A stretch of 6,915 bases of DNA, taken from Acidobacteriota bacterium. Lineage in GTDB: Bacteria; Acidobacteriota; Terriglobia; Terriglobales; Acidobacteriaceae. Shown here piece by piece: positions 5,174 to 6,915 of the stretch. Position numbers and translations under genes: made by a program. The stretch lies in NCBI GenBank assembly GCA_003223595.1, contig QHVR01000467.1, positions 1-6,915 of the forward strand, written 5' to 3'. The notes under the pieces are model-generated. The model was given only the letters and a program-made list of their open reading frames with translations, had not been told where the DNA came from and made no database searches. The stretch's first letter is position 1. Each line of letters starts with the position of its first letter.

Positions 5174-6634
5174 ATGAACCGTGCAACTCCGACGCGAGCA
5201 GTCGCCCTGCTCTGCGTGTTTTTGGTCGCAATGCCCTCGTGGTCCGCTAAGGCCACACGAGCCCCGGCATTGCCTGATCCCGGGCATGCCGGAATGAGCA
5301 AGGACAAACAGGAACAGCTGGGATTGAAGACGGCGGCCGAAGTCTACAAGCAGATGCCAGTCTTGCCAGATTCCGACCCGACCACGCAATACATCCAGCA
5401 ACTTGGCAAGAAACTGGGAACAGTAATCCCGCGGGAACAGTCGTGGCCTTACCAGTTCCACGTTGTCCAGCAGAGTGATATCAACGCCTTCGCGCTCCCG
5501 GGAGGTCCTATCTTCGTGAATGTGGGTACCATCACGGCTGCCGATAACGAAGCGCAGCTGGCGGGGGTGATTGCTCACGAAATGTCACATGTGTACATGC
5601 AGCACTCGGCTAAACAAGCTCCCAAGCAGGAATGGGCCAGTGTCCTGGGGGCACTGGGAGGTCTGCTGGGGGGAGCCGCCGGCGATCTCGCACAAATGGG
5701 CATTCAACTGGGAGCGGGCACGCTGTTGATGAAATATTCGCGGCACGATGAAGCGCAAGCCGACGCCGTGGGCGCCATCATCATGTACAAAGCCGGTTAC
5801 AATCCGCGGGCCATGGCTGAATTTTTCGCCAAGCTGGAGAAAGAGGTCGGCAAAGGCGGCCCGCAGTTCCTGAGCGATCACCCGAACCCAGGAAACCGCG
5901 TTGAAGCCGTTGATAAAGAAATCGCCAGCTGGCCGCCGAAACAGTATGTGGCGGCAAACTCTGCTTTCCAGCAGGTAAAGCAGCAAGCCAAGGGCATTAA
6001 GGCGTATAACGCAGAGCAAATCGGGGCAGGCGCAAAAACGGGGCAGTGGGCGCAGCAAAATCAGCAAACCGGAGCCGTGCCGCGGGATGTAGCCGCGGCC
6101 GGTGGGGTGAGTGCAGCCAATCCTGGAACTCTTTCGAATGTCAGCTATCAGCAAGTCGCTCCCAGCGGCGAATTGAAGACGTTCCAGGGAAACAATTTTA
6201 CTATTTCGTATCCCGCAAATTGGAAAGCTGGAGCCGGGCAGAATTCCGCCACGATAGCTCCGGCCGCAGGAGTCGCCCAAAATGCGATTGCCTATGGCGT
6301 GATTCTCGCCACCGCGCAGAATGCCGATGGCACTTCCATTAACCAGGCGACCGACAAGCTGATTCAGAATTTGCAGCAGGGCAATCCTGGGCTGCGGGTT
6401 TACGAGAGCCCGCGGAAGATCCAGGCGGGGGGGACAGAAGCATTGTCAACGATGTTGGCCGGCACATCACCAGTGCGGCAAGGGGATCAGGCCGCCCCGG
6501 AGCGGGATTGGCTCGTAACCCTGGCAATGCCTTCTGGAGGCATGATGCACATCGTCTTTATTGCTCCCGAAAGCCAGTTCGGGCAATTACAGTCCACGTA
6601 TCAGAAGATGCTGGACACGCTGCAGGTCAGGTAA
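5174..6634 (+). CDS. Secreted M48 family zinc metallopeptidase with C-terminal extension
   Basis: A 486-residue protein. Residues 1-25 form a signal peptide (RAVALLCVFLVAMPSWSA), placing it in the periplasm or outside the cell. The M48 peptidase domain spans about 40-255: NAFALPGGPIFVNVGT (104-119), the zinc site HEMSH at 135-139 with catalytic E136, the third zinc ligand E193 in DEAQAD, and SDHPNPGNR (234-242), all features of BepA/LoiP-type periplasmic proteases. These cleave or quality-control outer-membrane and other envelope proteins. A Gly/Ala-rich segment (157-184) between the zinc motifs could be a hydrophobic helix pair. After a Gln/Ala-rich linker (about 265-330) comes a separate domain (about 334-486) opening GNNFTISYPANWKA. 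It resembles PsbP/DcrB-like beta domains, and its role is unknown. There are no TPR repeats like those of BepA. The start is set by a strong ribosome site. Downstream is a hairpin terminator shared with the convergent cold-shock gene. Confidence 0.9.
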   Translation: MNRATPTRAVALLCVFLVAMPSWSAKATRAPALPDPGHAGMSKDKQEQLGLKTAAEVYKQMPVLPDSDPTTQYIQQLGKKLGTVIPREQSWPYQFHVVQQSDINAFALPGGPIFVNVGTITAADNEAQLAGVIAHEMSHVYMQHSAKQAPKQEWASVLGALGGLLGGAAGDLAQMGIQLGAGTLLMKYSRHDEAQADAVGAIIMYKAGYNPRAMAEFFAKLEKEVGKGGPQFLSDHPNPGNRVEAVDKEIASWPPKQYVAANSAFQQVKQQAKGIKAYNAEQIGAGAKTGQWAQQNQQTGAVPRDVAAAGGVSAANPGTLSNVSYQQVAPSGELKTFQGNNFTISYPANWKAGAGQNSATIAPAAGVAQNAIAYGVILATAQNADGTSINQATDKLIQNLQQGNPGLRVYESPRKIQAGGTEALSTMLAGTSPVRQGDQAAPERDWLVTLAMPSGGMMHIVFIAPESQFGQLQSTYQKMLDTLQVR

Positions 6635-6637
6635 CGG

Positions 6638-6657
6638 ACGCACACTCGAGAGTGCGT
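6638..6657. repeat. Short inverted repeat after the M48 stop codon
   Basis: ACGCAC at 6638-6643 pairs with GTGCGT at 6652-6657 around an 8-nt loop containing CTCGAG. It starts 3 bp after the stop codon. No T-run follows, so it is at most an accessory mRNA 3' structure ahead of the stronger hairpin at 6675. Confidence 0.35.
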
Positions 6658-6674
6658 TGGGCCGATATAAAAGC

Positions 6675-6707
6675 AAAAGAGGCGAATCGGTAGGATTCGC
6701 CTCTTTT
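6675..6707. terminator. Bidirectional intrinsic terminator between M48 and cold-shock genes
   Basis: A perfect 14-bp stem (AAAAGAGGCGAATC with GATTCGCCTCTTTT) closes a 5-nt loop GGTAG. The A-tract on one arm and T-tract on the other give a GC-rich stem plus U-run on both strands. It is 40 bp past the M48 stop and 15 bp past the cold-shock stop, so it can end both convergent transcripts. Confidence 0.85.
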
Positions 6708-6722
6708 CAAAACTGAAGAATT

Positions 6723-6915
6723 TTAGAGTGGCTTGACGTTTTCTGCTTGCCAGCCCTTGGGTCCCTTCGTCACGTCAAACTGAACCTGCTGACCCTCCTG
6801 CAGACTCCTGAACCCGCCGGCCTGAATGGCCGAGAAATGGACAAAAACATCTTCTCCGGTCTGACGGCTGATGAAGCCGTAGCCCTTGGCATCGTTAAAC
6901 CACTTCACTGTTCCT
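6723..6915 (-). CDS. CspA-family cold-shock protein (partial, N-terminus beyond right edge)
   Basis: A single-stranded nucleic-acid-binding beta barrel of the cold-shock domain class, which melts RNA secondary structure in the cytoplasm. Seen: KWFNDAKGYGFI containing RNP1 (KGYGFI), VFVHFSAI containing RNP2 (VFVHF), then FRSLQEGQQVQFDV and GPKGWQAENVKPL, the usual domain end. 63 codons are visible. The minus strand reads G-T-V-K-W-F-N up to the window edge, the standard start region of the family, so the GTG at 6908 is an internal Val codon and the real start lies a few codons to the right. Full length should be about 66-70 residues. The gene is monocistronic as far as can be seen, with its terminator at 6675-6707. 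Family assignment is secure; which cold-shock paralogue it is, and whether it is cold-induced, cannot be told here. Confidence 0.93.
   Translation of the reverse strand, partial: GTVKWFNDAKGYGFISRQTGEDVFVHFSAIQAGGFRSLQEGQQVQFDVTKGPKGWQAENVKPL

Noticed and set aside
6906..6908. GTG as the start of the cold-shock gene
   Set aside because: It is the Val codon of the conserved GTVKWFN start region; codons for Thr and Gly precede it in frame up to the window edge, so the gene continues to the right.

Overview
The window is a stretch of bacterial chromosome carrying six loci: five apparently intact reading frames, two of which run off the window edges, and one broken gene. The moderately GC-rich coding style, the glycosyltransferase, M48 peptidase and cold-shock types, and a copper ATPase with YHS plus heavy-metal-binding N-terminal domains suggest a soil or environmental Gram-negative, most likely an acidobacterium (Terriglobia-like). 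That assignment is inference from protein style only; no rRNA or other marker gene is present.

Layout, left to right. (1) Positions 1-530, minus strand: N-terminal 176 residues of a GT2 glycosyltransferase (HpnB/CrtQ-like), cut by the left edge. (2) A 141-bp divergent gap, then 672-1694, plus strand: a lipoprotein joining a TlpA/ResA-type thioredoxin domain to a C-terminal GyrI-like effector-binding domain. (3) 1713-4330, minus strand, tail-to-tail with (2): a copper-type P1B ATPase with two YHS and two heavy-metal-binding domains. It is split by a frameshift just before the GDGxND motif; the junction also lacks about 25 nt compared with the family. (4) 4452-4679, plus strand and divergent from the ATPase: a 75-residue HMA-like protein without the CxxC motif. 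(5) A 494-bp gene-free stretch (4680-5173) with a strong terminator-like hairpin and weaker inverted repeats. (6) 5174-6634, plus strand: a secreted M48 zinc metallopeptidase with an extra C-terminal domain. (7) A bidirectional terminator at 6675-6707, then 6723-6915, minus strand: a CspA-type cold-shock protein whose first codons lie beyond the right edge.

The genes do not form one operon; strands alternate, so most are separate transcription units. The ATPase and the HMA-like protein share a divergent control region and plausibly form a copper-handling pair. The thioredoxin lipoprotein could act in periplasmic thiol or metal redox, but nothing ties it directly to copper. The two most notable points are the thioredoxin/effector-binding fusion and the inactivating lesion in the copper pump. 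I see no mobile element, CRISPR array, RNA gene or clear multi-gene novel system.
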